From a virus, in IMG/VR virus record IMGVR_UViG_3300010885_044176, positions 1-44,776 of that record: a DNA stretch of 44,776 nucleotides; one strand, written 5' to 3'. This document shows positions 1-8,423 of this stretch, piece by piece. The translations under genes were made by a program, and so were the position numbers. Within the stretch, counting starts at the first letter, position 1. Every line of letters begins with the position of its first letter. The notes beneath the pieces were generated by a model, which worked only from the letters and a program-made list of their open reading frames with translations, had not been told where the DNA came from and made no database searches.

Positions 1-101
1 ATGTATTGCGCTCCCAAAGGCTGCGGTATTTTATACAGCGAAAGTCACCTTCGTATTTTCCTATATTCACAGGATTAAATTTGCCACTGTATGTCATATA
101 A
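1..101 (+). CDS. C-terminal end of an upstream gene (partial)
   Basis: The frame starting at base 3 is open from the window edge to a TAA at 99-101 and would encode a 32-residue tail ending FTGLNLPLYVI. The other two forward frames are also open for much of this stretch, so frame choice rests on context. At several other junctions in this window the stop codon of the upstream gene occupies positions 3-5 of a TATAAATA box, and this TAA does exactly that. The product cannot be recognised from so short a tail. Confidence 0.4.
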   Translation, partial: VLRSQRLRYFIQRKSPSYFPIFTGLNLPLYVI

Positions 102-104
102 ATA
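97..104 (+). promoter_or_regulatory. T4-type late promoter box for the baseplate module
   Basis: Exact TATAAATA, the consensus -10 element of T4 late promoters, which are read with phage sigma gp55 and need no -35 box. It lies 14 nt before the ATG of the tube-cap gene at 119. With T4 spacing, transcription would start near 110, giving a leader of about 9 nt. The TAA of the preceding frame is contained in the box. Confidence 0.7.
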
Positions 105-118
105 GTTATAGTATTTAT

Positions 119-1006
119 ATGTCTACACCTTTAATATATCCTATAGAATTGGCTGGATCAACTGATCGACCAATGATACAATTTAGCAGTACATCTGGCA
201 CACCAGCAACTACTTCATATATCTATATGCCAATTCCAATGAATATTTCATTTGCTGACGGTGCAACATATAATGATGTTGAACTTGGTTTTGTTGGAGC
301 AGCAATTGCTAAAGCAGGACAGAGCGGAGCCGCCGCCGCAGCTAAAGCAGCGACTGCATCCATGCCCAAAAGCTTAGGAAGTTTAGCTCAAGCTATGACC
401 GAAAATAGCGGTGCTAGTGCATCCATTAAAGCTGGAGTGAGTATTGGTGTTGGCGCAACATTAAATAAAAACATCACAACCCAATTTACTGGTACTGCTA
501 CACGGCAATTTCAATTTCAATTTAAATTCATTGCTAGCACAGCAGCCGAAAGTAAATTGATAGCAGACATATTAAAAACTTTCCGCGCTGGACTGTATCC
601 TAAAGGTACACAATACCAATTGGAATATCCTCCAACCTGGACCATAAAATTTATTCATGGCGCTAGTGATTCACATGAAATTGAGTTTTTGCCAAAGATA
701 TTTCCTGGATGTTATCTTACTACAATGAGCAGCACATATAATAGTATTGCTAATATATGGAGAGTAGATGGTAGCCCACTTGATACAGAAATGATATTAA
801 CATTTATTGAACCACGTGCTCTTACTCAGGAAGATATACAAAAACTTGTTGTAAAACCTGGTATGTTAAGTGCTACCGCACAAGATTTTGTAGCTGCATA
901 CAATATGCCATCTAAAGAAATTGATATAAGTAATGATAGTATGCAATCTTCCATAGTAAACTCTACTGCAACAAATCAAACACTTACACAAGCAACATTA
1001 GGTTAA
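119..1006 (+). CDS. 48: Baseplate tail-tube cap protein, gp48-like
   Basis: Probable baseplate protein that caps the hub and starts tail-tube polymerisation (T4 gp48/gp54 role). The 295 residues have the expected layout: an N-terminal segment with the phrase YMPIPMNISF, an Ala/Gly-rich middle (about residues 60-105) and a C-terminal beta domain. The end pattern, FLPKIFPGCYLTTM followed by LTFIEPRALTQEDI, matches the tube-fold pattern of gp48-type proteins (a beta strand, then a 'taF-E...-DI' ending). T4 gp48 is about 364 residues, so this one is shorter. The gp53-like gene follows after 1 nt, the usual neighbour in marine T4-like phages. Assignment to gp48 rather than gp54 is by position and is not certain. 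Confidence 0.65.
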   Translation: MSTPLIYPIELAGSTDRPMIQFSSTSGTPATTSYIYMPIPMNISFADGATYNDVELGFVGAAIAKAGQSGAAAAAKAATASMPKSLGSLAQAMTENSGASASIKAGVSIGVGATLNKNITTQFTGTATRQFQFQFKFIASTAAESKLIADILKTFRAGLYPKGTQYQLEYPPTWTIKFIHGASDSHEIEFLPKIFPGCYLTTMSSTYNSIANIWRVDGSPLDTEMILTFIEPRALTQEDIQKLVVKPGMLSATAQDFVAAYNMPSKEIDISNDSMQSSIVNSTATNQTLTQATLG

Positions 1007-1007
1007 T

Positions 1008-2816
1008 ATGGCTACCAATTTCTTTTCAAAGTTTCCGACCATGCAGTATGATGTTTCGGGCCAAGGTAATTATGTGACACTCACGGATATATCACGAACA
1101 GTTGATATTAACAATCTTAATGAGGATAAAGTTTCATATTATACATACTATAATATACAAAATGGTGATCGCCCAGATATTATATCTCAAAAACTGTATG
1201 GCAATCCAAATTACTATTGGACATTTTTTATTTTAAATGACCAATTAAAAACAGGAATTAGCAACTCTTGGCCATTAGCATCAGCTGATTTGGAAAACAT
1301 GATAAGCAATGAATATGATGAATATAGTGCAATAGTCATTAGTCCTGAACTTACTTTTCAAAATAGATTGGCCGAAGGACATGGAGATTTTTCTGTTATA
1401 CCATTGGATTCGCAATATTTAACATCATTAAAAATAACCGATTCTAATAATATGTATAAAGCAAATATATTAAAATATGATTATGCTTTATTGCAATTGG
1501 TGGTTCATAATATTGTTGAAATTTCTACAGGAAAAACATCAAGTGCAATTAAAAATGCATTTTTAAATAGTGAACAATACCGATTGATATGGGAAAATGC
1601 ATATGAGGTTACTCCAGTTGCTGCATCATTGTTAACCGGAGATAGTATATCCGCAAACCAAATACTATTTACTGCGATAGACACAGGTACTCTTGGAAAC
1701 AATATAAGTATAGTTTTTGCTACTCCTGATGATAATGCATTAACAATAAGTGTTGTCACAAATACTGTTAATGGAGTAAATTATGTTGTTATTACTATTA
1801 AGCCTAATGTATCTAGCCGGTCAGCATCAACTATAGCGGCCGCAGTTAATGCTGACACAAATGCTAAATTAAAAGTAAAAGCTACACTACCCACTCCTGG
1901 TGCAACGGGTGGTATCATTGCAATGGCACAAACATTTTTATCAGGCGGCATTGATAATGTGCCAACTGATGCTGCACAACTTGCTCTTTATGCTGCTGAT
2001 GTTGCAAATAAAGAAGAATTTATTAACCGAGTAATTACACAATATGATAAAGTTGGTAACAGATATGTTGACAATGTTGATTCAAATGGTTTACCAACAA
2101 AAAGCCAATATGTTTTTGGTAAAGATTATTATAGAGCAATAACATTAAGCAATTCGTCTTGGGAATATTACAAGTATGCGCCATACCAATATTTTAAACT
2201 TGATGAATTTGATTCTTCTGTTACATATCCTGAGAGCGTATTTAGCATACTAAATACGCTCTCGGCTGCATCATTCGCTCAAGGATATTCACCGTATTAT
2301 TTAAAAGTAAATGGAGCTGAAATTCCATTTTTTTATTATGGTAACTATGCAACAGATATTGATACCGGAATGCCAATATGGTGTACATGCCCAACATTAA
2401 CATTTGTTAGCGATTGGTTGGACTTTCCTACACAAGGCACTGGGCATGAACCATGGCGGCCATATCCGGTATGGATGTTGTTGTTTGTTCATAATAATGT
2501 ATCTGAAAAAGATGGCTGGACTTTATATTATATACCTGAATCGGCTTCACAAAAACCAATTTGGCCGAATAATACAGCTACTAATATATCAAATGATGAT
2601 TTACAACGCAATCCACTGACTGTTAATCCATCAACCATGGCATTTATTGATGGCACACAAATTTTTGCTAAACCTGCTTATACGGAAACAATTGGCAACA
2701 TTAGTTATTATGAAAAAGAACAACTTGAAAATGACTCTAAACAAAAGATAAAGGTTGTTCGTACTGATCTTATACGCAATTTTGAGAAAACATATTTCTC
2801 TGTGTTAACATCATAA
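1008..2816 (+). CDS. 53: Baseplate wedge protein gp53, much enlarged
   Basis: Baseplate wedge subunit. The N-terminus (residues about 1-110) has the gp53 signature, with YYNIQNGDRPDIISQKLYGN and then YYWTFFILND, which compares with T4 gp53 'GSPRPEELANAIYGNPQLYWVLLMCND'-type sequence. The last 40 residues (YEKEQLENDSKQKIKVVRTD and on) match the C-terminal helix of gp53. T4 gp53 has 196 residues and this has 602, so roughly 400 residues are inserted between the two conserved ends. Residues about 203-318 look like a known phage structural domain: GTLGNNISI, a run of V/I-rich strands, an 'AAAVNAD' helix and a closing LSGGID. A perfect inverted repeat lies inside the gene at 2232-2263. The start follows the tube-cap stop by one base. 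Confidence 0.8.
   Translation: MATNFFSKFPTMQYDVSGQGNYVTLTDISRTVDINNLNEDKVSYYTYYNIQNGDRPDIISQKLYGNPNYYWTFFILNDQLKTGISNSWPLASADLENMISNEYDEYSAIVISPELTFQNRLAEGHGDFSVIPLDSQYLTSLKITDSNNMYKANILKYDYALLQLVVHNIVEISTGKTSSAIKNAFLNSEQYRLIWENAYEVTPVAASLLTGDSISANQILFTAIDTGTLGNNISIVFATPDDNALTISVVTNTVNGVNYVVITIKPNVSSRSASTIAAAVNADTNAKLKVKATLPTPGATGGIIAMAQTFLSGGIDNVPTDAAQLALYAADVANKEEFINRVITQYDKVGNRYVDNVDSNGLPTKSQYVFGKDYYRAITLSNSSWEYYKYAPYQYFKLDEFDSSVTYPESVFSILNTLSAASFAQGYSPYYLKVNGAEIPFFYYGNYATDIDTGMPIWCTCPTLTFVSDWLDFPTQGTGHEPWRPYPVWMLLFVHNNVSEKDGWTLYYIPESASQKPIWPNNTATNISNDDLQRNPLTVNPSTMAFIDGTQIFAKPAYTETIGNISYYEKEQLENDSKQKIKVVRTDLIRNFEKTYFSVLTS
2232..2263. repeat. Perfect 14-bp inverted repeat with 4-nt loop, inside gp53
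   Basis: The left arm GAGAGCGTATTTAG (2232-2245) and right arm CTAAATACGCTCTC (2250-2263) are exact reverse complements around the loop CATA. It lies in coding sequence for residues about 409-419 of the gp53-like protein. There is no U-tract after it, so it does not look like an intrinsic terminator. Function unknown. Confidence 0.85.
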
Positions 2817-2819
2817 GCC

Positions 2820-4202
2820 ATGGCTGAATATCAAATTAGCGGACCAGTTACACGAAATACTCCAAAAGGTATTTCAAGCGCAGATAATAGCGCAACCATA
2901 CCAAGTGCATATTTGGTAAAAGCGTTGAGTATTAAAAATTCAAAAGGTAAGACGGTTGATATGCAAAGTTTAATAACGTCTTTTACCATCACTGAAGAAT
3001 TGTTTTCTCCGGTAATTGTATTTAATGCGCGCATACGTGATAATGTAAATTTCTTTGAAGACTTTGCAATTAGCGGACAAGAAATTATAAATGTGCAACT
3101 GCAAAAGACTGATACAAAAAATGGTAGCGCGCGCGAAGTAAATTTAAACTTTACTGTTAAAGAATATCCAAATTATGAAAAGACGCCCAACAGTATTTCT
3201 GTACAAGAATACAATTTGATAGCCGTAAGTGACTATAGTTACCTGAGCATGCTTAAGCGTATTAGTCGTAGTGTCAAAGGTAATGTTGCCGAAAACATTC
3301 AAAAGATTCTTCAGCAAGACCTAAATGCGACAAAGGTATTGCATATGGGCAAATGCACAACCGCCTTTGATGGAGTTATAACAATTCAAAGCCCATTAAA
3401 AGCAGTTGAATGGCTAAGACAAAAAGCATATGATGCCGACGGCGCACCTTTCTTTGTATACAATACCATTTCAAGTGGATTTGTACTTATCAATTCATTG
3501 TCAAAGATGATTAAAAGCCCGCTATATGCTACATATCATTATCATCAGTTTTTAAGAAACAGTCCAGAAAATCCTGAGTCATATGCAGAAGCGATGAGCA
3601 AGATTTTGAGTATGCGCAGCAACATTAAGTTGGACAAACTTAAGCAAGCGACGGAAGGTGGATTTGCTAACAAAACTGAAGTTACTGATTATGCAAAAAA
3701 ATCATTCATATCAAAAATCTTTAATCTGAGTAAAGATAAGAATGTGTCTGCAAACAAACTGTCAGCAAGCAGCGGATATGGTGAAGCAATGAACTTCTTT
3801 ACAAACGGCAAAACGGCTAAAGCTGAAAATTTCACAACTTCTCCTAATGCTAGCCGTACTTTATTATCAACCAACAGTAGTGCAAACAGCAGTGGCAAAC
3901 CAGGTTCTGCTGAAATAATGAGCGAAAGCTTAGGGCGTGCTAAATCATATCTTGCTAATATGCAAAGTATGAATCATGAAATTGAAGTTTTTGGCGACTT
4001 TCGATTAAACCCAGGACGCAAGATTAAAATTGAAATTCCAAAGTCAACTGATATAAGTGAATACAATTCAAATATAAACAAGGCAAATACTGAAGAATTG
4101 GACGCATCATTAAGCGGAGAATATATAGTGGCGGTAGCTGTTCATTCATTTAAAGAAGGCATATACAAATCACGACTAAAAATTATTAAAGATAGCGCAT
4201 AA
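2820..4202 (+). CDS. 27: Baseplate central hub protein, gp27-like
   Basis: Likely the trimeric hub that links the tube to the spike, as T4 gp27 does. Support: position directly before the gp5-like spike gene, length (460 against 391 in T4), and the hub-type phrases FEDFAISGQEIINVQLQ (about residues 78-94) and YNLIAVSDYSYLSMLKRISR followed by an NIQKIL helix (about residues 130-165). These resemble the gp27/VgrG-N fold, where two tube-like beta domains flank a helical part. Residues about 255-360 are Ser/Ala/Asn/Lys-rich and probably an insertion. The C-terminal part (EIEVFGDFRLNPGRKIKIEI, then GEYIVAVAVHSF) is the typical beta-barrel end of hub proteins. The stop overlaps the next start in TAATG. 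Identification is by pattern and context. Confidence 0.65.
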   Translation: MAEYQISGPVTRNTPKGISSADNSATIPSAYLVKALSIKNSKGKTVDMQSLITSFTITEELFSPVIVFNARIRDNVNFFEDFAISGQEIINVQLQKTDTKNGSAREVNLNFTVKEYPNYEKTPNSISVQEYNLIAVSDYSYLSMLKRISRSVKGNVAENIQKILQQDLNATKVLHMGKCTTAFDGVITIQSPLKAVEWLRQKAYDADGAPFFVYNTISSGFVLINSLSKMIKSPLYATYHYHQFLRNSPENPESYAEAMSKILSMRSNIKLDKLKQATEGGFANKTEVTDYAKKSFISKIFNLSKDKNVSANKLSASSGYGEAMNFFTNGKTAKAENFTTSPNASRTLLSTNSSANSSGKPGSAEIMSESLGRAKSYLANMQSMNHEIEVFGDFRLNPGRKIKIEIPKSTDISEYNSNINKANTEELDASLSGEYIVAVAVHSFKEGIYKSRLKIIKDSA

Positions 4203-5206
4203 TGAATATTACCAATTGGTTTACAGCTGTTGTTGAAGATGTTGGCGATCCATTGCAACAAGGGCGTGTTCGCGTAAGGTGTCTTGGCTATCATACTGAT
4301 GACACGGCCGAATTGCCTAAAGAAGATCTTCCATGGGCCACATGTATAATGCCAGTGACAAGTCCGTGCGTAAGCGGAATTGGACAAAGCGCAACTGGCC
4401 TTGTGCCCGGCTCATGGGTATTTGGATTCTTTAGAGATGGCACAGAATTGCAAGATCCGGTTGTAACTGGCAGTATACCAAGCGCTACAGGTTATGATAA
4501 TGGATTGGGCGTAGTAGGACAGGGGTTTGGCGATCCTCATGGTGTTTTTCCAAGTAGAACTGGCAGTGATATGCCAACCGGTGCAGGAATAAATTCTGGA
4601 AGTAGCGCTAGCTATGCTGCTCAATCGAGCGGTGCGCAAAACTTTAATGGGAGCGCAGTTGGCACGGGCGGAGCATGTAGTAGTCTTGAGCAGGCTGGAC
4701 CGCCAATAGTTGTTAATAGTGCAGCCAAAACAAAAATCATTCAAGCTGCTCAAAGCAAAGTTGGTAATACATACGAGACAACTCCAAACCAAGGTCCGGG
4801 TATAGCTGAGATGTGGAAAGCCACAGATTATTCAGATGGATACAATGCACGAGCGCCGTGGTGTGCAGCCTTTGTAAGTTGGTGTGTGCAACAGAGTGGT
4901 GTATTTAGTGAAGCAGATCGGCCAAAAAGTGCAAGTGCATTTAAAGGTGGCGGTTATGAAGCATGGGCGCGCAGCAAAAGTAATGCTGTTAAATTGACTA
5001 CTAATCCGTCCAAGGTATATGCAGGAGATCTTGTTATCTTTGGCTTTAGTCATATTGGTATAGCTACAAGTGATAGTGATGCTAATGGCAAGTTTAATAC
5101 CATTGAAGGCAATACAAATGCTGCTGGCAGCCGTGAAGGCAATGGCTGTTATACAAAGACGCGCAGCATATCTCTTGTTCGCAGCACTTGTACCATAATT
5201 GCTTAA
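4202..5206 (+). CDS. 5: gp5-like baseplate spike with OB domain and CHAP-type peptidoglycan hydrolase
   Basis: The hub-spike protein that carries the cell-wall enzyme used during injection. Residues about 5-92 form the gp5 OB-fold domain (WFTAVVEDVGDPLQQGRVRV, LPWATCIMPVTSP, DPVVTGSI), closely parallel to T4 gp5. A Gly/Ser-rich linker covers about 95-165. Residues about 175-330 form a CHAP/NlpC-P60-like domain: Cys221 in APWCAAFVSWC, His284 in FSHIGIATS and a polar residue around Glu302/Asn304 in IEGNTN are the likely catalytic set. T4 instead has a muramidase at this position, so the enzyme type has been exchanged for a probable amidase or endopeptidase. The beta-helical C-terminal spike of T4 gp5 is absent here and is encoded by the next gene. 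The start overlaps the upstream stop by one base. Confidence 0.82.
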   Translation: MNITNWFTAVVEDVGDPLQQGRVRVRCLGYHTDDTAELPKEDLPWATCIMPVTSPCVSGIGQSATGLVPGSWVFGFFRDGTELQDPVVTGSIPSATGYDNGLGVVGQGFGDPHGVFPSRTGSDMPTGAGINSGSSASYAAQSSGAQNFNGSAVGTGGACSSLEQAGPPIVVNSAAKTKIIQAAQSKVGNTYETTPNQGPGIAEMWKATDYSDGYNARAPWCAAFVSWCVQQSGVFSEADRPKSASAFKGGGYEAWARSKSNAVKLTTNPSKVYAGDLVIFGFSHIGIATSDSDANGKFNTIEGNTNAAGSREGNGCYTKTRSISLVRSTCTIIA

Positions 5207-5212
5207 TAAATA
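5205..5212 (+). promoter_or_regulatory. Late promoter box (AATAAATA) before spike-tip gene
   Basis: AATAAATA, one base off the T4 late consensus, overlapping the stop codon (5204-5206) of the gp5-like gene. The ATG at 5218 follows after 5 nt. With T4 spacing, transcription would start on the A of the ATG. Confidence 0.45.
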
Positions 5213-5217
5213 TACTT

Positions 5218-6003
5218 ATGGCAAACAATGAAACATGGGGCAGTCCTCATCCAACCGATGGATCTGTCTATCCATTTAATAATGTTACGCAAACACGTGG
5301 CGGCCATGTTTTTGAAGTTGATGATACACTTGGACATGAACGTTTATTAAGACAGCACAAGAGCGGTACAAGTGAAGAGATTAATGCTACGGGTGACCGC
5401 ACAATTACCGTATATGGTAATGGTTACAAAGTAATTCACGGTGAAGATAACATTACAGTTGAAGGCCATGTCAATATAACAGTGCTTGGTAATTGCAATA
5501 CTGTTGTGAATGGAGATTATAATCTTGAGATAAATGGCGACTATAATGAAACAGTAAAGGGAGCCCGCCGCACTAAGGTTGGCGGTCAATACTTGATGGA
5601 AATATCAGATGAATATGCAATGAACATTGGAGCTGGTGCAAAGGTAACTGTACACGATGACTATTTATTGCATGCAAGTGGTAAATATACACTCTATGTT
5701 GGCGGAGAAAGTAAAACTGATGTATATAGTACCAATACAAGCACAATTCATGGTACAAACATGTCAACTGTCTTAGGAAAAAATACCTCAATGACAACAG
5801 GCACATTGGTTGTAGTTGCAAAAACTATAGATGTTGGCTCATTTGGCATGACAAAAGTTAATGCAAAAGGCATAGACATAACTTCAACCGCAGGAGCAAT
5901 ATACTCTTCAAGCAGCGCTACAAGTATCAAAGGCAAAGGAATTAACGTTGTAAGTAGCGGCGGTGATGTTGTCATCAAAGGAAGTAAAATCAAACTAAAC
6001 TAA
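5218..6003 (+). CDS. Beta-helical spike tip, equivalent of gp5 C-terminal domain
   Basis: A 261-residue membrane-puncturing needle component. From about residue 55 onward it consists of octad-like repeats of the V-x-G type (ITVYGNGYKVIHGEDN, VNGDYNLEINGDYNETVKG and others). These are the hallmark of the triple-stranded beta-helix of T4 gp5C and of VgrG spikes. The C-terminal third shifts to shorter V/I-K-G repeats ending in VVIKGSKIKLN. An upstream in-frame ATG at 5188 lies inside the gp5-like gene. I prefer 5218 because the N-terminus MANNETWGSP then starts at the promoter-proximal ATG, 5 nt after the late box. In T4 this domain is part of gp5 and is cut off by proteolysis; here it is a separate gene. 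Confidence 0.78.
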   Translation: MANNETWGSPHPTDGSVYPFNNVTQTRGGHVFEVDDTLGHERLLRQHKSGTSEEINATGDRTITVYGNGYKVIHGEDNITVEGHVNITVLGNCNTVVNGDYNLEINGDYNETVKGARRTKVGGQYLMEISDEYAMNIGAGAKVTVHDDYLLHASGKYTLYVGGESKTDVYSTNTSTIHGTNMSTVLGKNTSMTTGTLVVVAKTIDVGSFGMTKVNAKGIDITSTAGAIYSSSSATSIKGKGINVVSSGGDVVIKGSKIKLN

Positions 6004-6004
6004 T

Positions 6005-7963
6005 ATGCCATCATCTGACGCAACTCTTTCAGCTTTAACTACAACAGCTGGGTCTTTAACGTTTAGCCCAACAACACTTTCTTATACGGTTAATATGCCG
6101 TATACAGCATATGAAACTCCTTCACGAACAGTAACGCCAACTGTCACCGCCACAGGATTAGCTACAGTTAAAGTTAATGCTGTAAGTGTAACTTCAGGAT
6201 CACCTTGTGCCGCAACATTTATCAATGTTGGAAGTACTGTATTTACAATAATAGTTACTGCGGAAGATGCCACAACAAAAACATACACTCTTACAGTTGT
6301 ACGCGCCGCTGCTTCAACTGTTAGTACACTTGCATCTATAGGAATATCATCTGGACAATTGACTCCAACTTTTAGCCCAACCGTATATGACTATACCGTT
6401 GCAGTGGTAACCGAAATCAATTCTGTAAAAGTAACTCCTACGGTGACTCAAGCTGCAACAGCAATAAATGTAAATGGAATTGATGTTGTTAGTGGCGCAG
6501 CTAGCAATACCATCATGTTGAGTATTGGTACAAACATTATTGTGTTAACATGTACAGCCGAAGATGATATTACACTTTCAACATATACAATAACCGTAAC
6601 CCGCGCTGATTTTTCTGATGAGGCAGAATTGGTTAATAAAAAGTCTGCTACTATTGGGCCTAAAATAACTGATACAGCAGTTCTTAAAGATTTTGCTGTT
6701 CAAGAATTGGCTATGGTTGGTCAAATTCAAAGCTTAAGTGACTGTGCTAAAAATTTACCACATCGCCTTATGGAAATGGGTCTTAAAAAAGCTGAAGATC
6801 TTATATTAAACAATCCTCTTGCAAAAGATTTGATTGCACAATTGGATGCTCTCAATAAGCAGTATGAAAATATAAAGCGGATTAGCGAAATGGCTAATCC
6901 TAAAAAGTTAAAAGAGCTTTCACTTAATGAAGCACTGCTTGCGCTTAAAGGTTTAACTGGCCTTGATCTTGTTGCCAAGACAAATGAAATTCTTAATAAT
7001 TTTGGTCAAGTAACTGGCATAAGTGATATTCTTAACGGTCTAAGCAGCCTTGATATATGTGCATCACCCAATTATGGACCAGGCGGTGCACTATTACCAA
7101 ATGCAACCAAAATACCTCTTGATACTCCTCCGCCAGCTGTTGAAGGAGTTGCAAACCCAGTTGCAAATGCAACGTATGATAGCAAACCAAAGGATGAATA
7201 TGACGCATTTATATTTCAATTAAAAGAACATCTTAATAAAGATCCTCAGAAAGTTGCTGCAATATCTGGAACAGATTTGGAAAATTATATACGTATGCTA
7301 TCAGTATTAAATACTCTTGCATATGCTTATCATGATAACATTTCACGTACAACAGATGATACCAAAGATGCCGAATATAAAGCAACATATTTAAAATTGG
7401 TACAAGACGAATTGAGTAAACATCCTGAATGGAATGGTGATTTAAAGGTTGACTATAACGGCCGATCAGGTGTTATTGAAAATGAAATAACTCGCAATAC
7501 CGCTGTGATACGCGCTTATTATGCGCGCAATGCTGCAGCTACTGGTGATTGGATACCATTCTTTATGACTGCTTATGGCAATGCAGCAATTGATCCTACA
7601 ACAGCAAGAGAAATTACACCGCCTGGTGCTAAACTTAAACCGTCTGATCAGTTTAATGGAGCATATGGCGTGCCTCTTGTGCAAGGCACGAGCGTTGCTA
7701 GCAACTACTTTAAAGGTAAGACCGTTCTTGAAATACGATATGCTAAAGATAAGTCGCCTGTTGGTAGCGGTCGGGTTACAGTTCATGATACAGGCGGTAT
7801 GTCAAATAATGTTATTGATTATTATTGCGGCAATGATAAATCAACATACAAATCAATTGAAGCAAAAGGCGTTAATACTGGTGGGAAAAGCAAACCTGGA
7901 GACGCTGCACCAATTGAAGTACGCATTGTAAGTGGAGGCATACGAGAAGGACGCACAATATGA
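6005..7963 (+). CDS. Virion structural protein with two cadherin-like beta-sandwich domains
   Basis: A 652-residue protein between the spike tip and gp25. Residues about 6-97 and 104-199 are two tandem beta-sandwich domains of the cadherin-like type (PF12733-like). Each begins with 'LS/LASIxxxxGxLTxxFSPTxxxYTV' and ends with TYTLTVVRA or TYTITVTRA. Residues about 205-350 are helical, rich in Leu/Lys/Glu (for example LDALNKQYENIKRISEM). The C-terminal part (about 400-652) is mixed, with no motif I recognise. The position in the baseplate operon suggests a baseplate or hub accessory, perhaps a surface-binding decoration on the device. No enzymatic motif is visible. The start lies 1 nt after the spike-tip stop, and a late promoter follows its own stop directly. 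Confidence 0.6.
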   Translation: MPSSDATLSALTTTAGSLTFSPTTLSYTVNMPYTAYETPSRTVTPTVTATGLATVKVNAVSVTSGSPCAATFINVGSTVFTIIVTAEDATTKTYTLTVVRAAASTVSTLASIGISSGQLTPTFSPTVYDYTVAVVTEINSVKVTPTVTQAATAINVNGIDVVSGAASNTIMLSIGTNIIVLTCTAEDDITLSTYTITVTRADFSDEAELVNKKSATIGPKITDTAVLKDFAVQELAMVGQIQSLSDCAKNLPHRLMEMGLKKAEDLILNNPLAKDLIAQLDALNKQYENIKRISEMANPKKLKELSLNEALLALKGLTGLDLVAKTNEILNNFGQVTGISDILNGLSSLDICASPNYGPGGALLPNATKIPLDTPPPAVEGVANPVANATYDSKPKDEYDAFIFQLKEHLNKDPQKVAAISGTDLENYIRMLSVLNTLAYAYHDNISRTTDDTKDAEYKATYLKLVQDELSKHPEWNGDLKVDYNGRSGVIENEITRNTAVIRAYYARNAAATGDWIPFFMTAYGNAAIDPTTAREITPPGAKLKPSDQFNGAYGVPLVQGTSVASNYFKGKTVLEIRYAKDKSPVGSGRVTVHDTGGMSNNVIDYYCGNDKSTYKSIEAKGVNTGGKSKPGDAAPIEVRIVSGGIREGRTI

Positions 7964-7971
7964 TATAAATA
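7964..7971 (+). promoter_or_regulatory. T4-type late promoter box before gp25
   Basis: Exact TATAAATA directly after the TGA (7961-7963) of the preceding gene. The ATG of gp25 at 7979 follows after 7 nt, so with T4 spacing the transcript leader would be about 2 nt. Probably drives gp25, gp6 and gp7. Confidence 0.7.
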
Positions 7972-7978
7972 GATAATA

Positions 7979-8413
7979 ATGAGTAGCATCTTATCGGATT
8001 ATAATTCCTCAACAATTACATCATCTGTTGTTGCCAAAACAGGATTATATTCGGATTTGGATGTATCATTTATATTACATCCAACTCTAAAGGATATACG
8101 TCCTATTACTGATATTGATGCTGTTAAAGCGAGTGTTAAGAACTTGGTATTGGCCGGTGTATACGAACGCCCATTTCATCCTGAACTTGGTGGTGGTGTA
8201 AATTCATTATTGTTTGAACCGTCTAACCCATTTACGATATTATCTTTAAAAGATGCTATCGTACGCGCTCTTAAAGACGAGCCGAGAATTAGTAACATTA
8301 GTGTTGATATTATTGACAACAGCAATGAAAATGCATATGCAATAACAATAGGATTTACTGTGTTATATGATCAAAAAACAGAAGTACAATTTTACCTAAA
8401 CCGTTTAAGATAA
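7979..8413 (+). CDS. 25: Baseplate wedge protein gp25
   Basis: A 144-residue wedge subunit that initiates sheath polymerisation and belongs to the gp25-like family shared with type VI secretion (TssE). Key features are AVKASVKNLVLAGVYERPFH followed by PELGGGVNSLLFEP (residues about 45-78). These correspond to the gp25 core 'v..si..il.t..GeRp..Pe.G..l...lFe'. The usual 'GER' is VYER here. A central helix (FTILSLKDAIVRALKDEPRI) and a final pair of strands (ITIGFTVLYDQKTEVQFYLN) complete the fold. T4 gp25 is 132 residues. It directly precedes gp6, as in T4-like marine phages. Confidence 0.88.
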   Translation: MSSILSDYNSSTITSSVVAKTGLYSDLDVSFILHPTLKDIRPITDIDAVKASVKNLVLAGVYERPFHPELGGGVNSLLFEPSNPFTILSLKDAIVRALKDEPRISNISVDIIDNSNENAYAITIGFTVLYDQKTEVQFYLNRLR

Positions 8414-8423
8414 CACCAAATAA

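Noticed and set aside
2232-2263. Palindrome as an intrinsic terminator
   Set aside because: No U-tract follows and it lies in the middle of an intact coding sequence.
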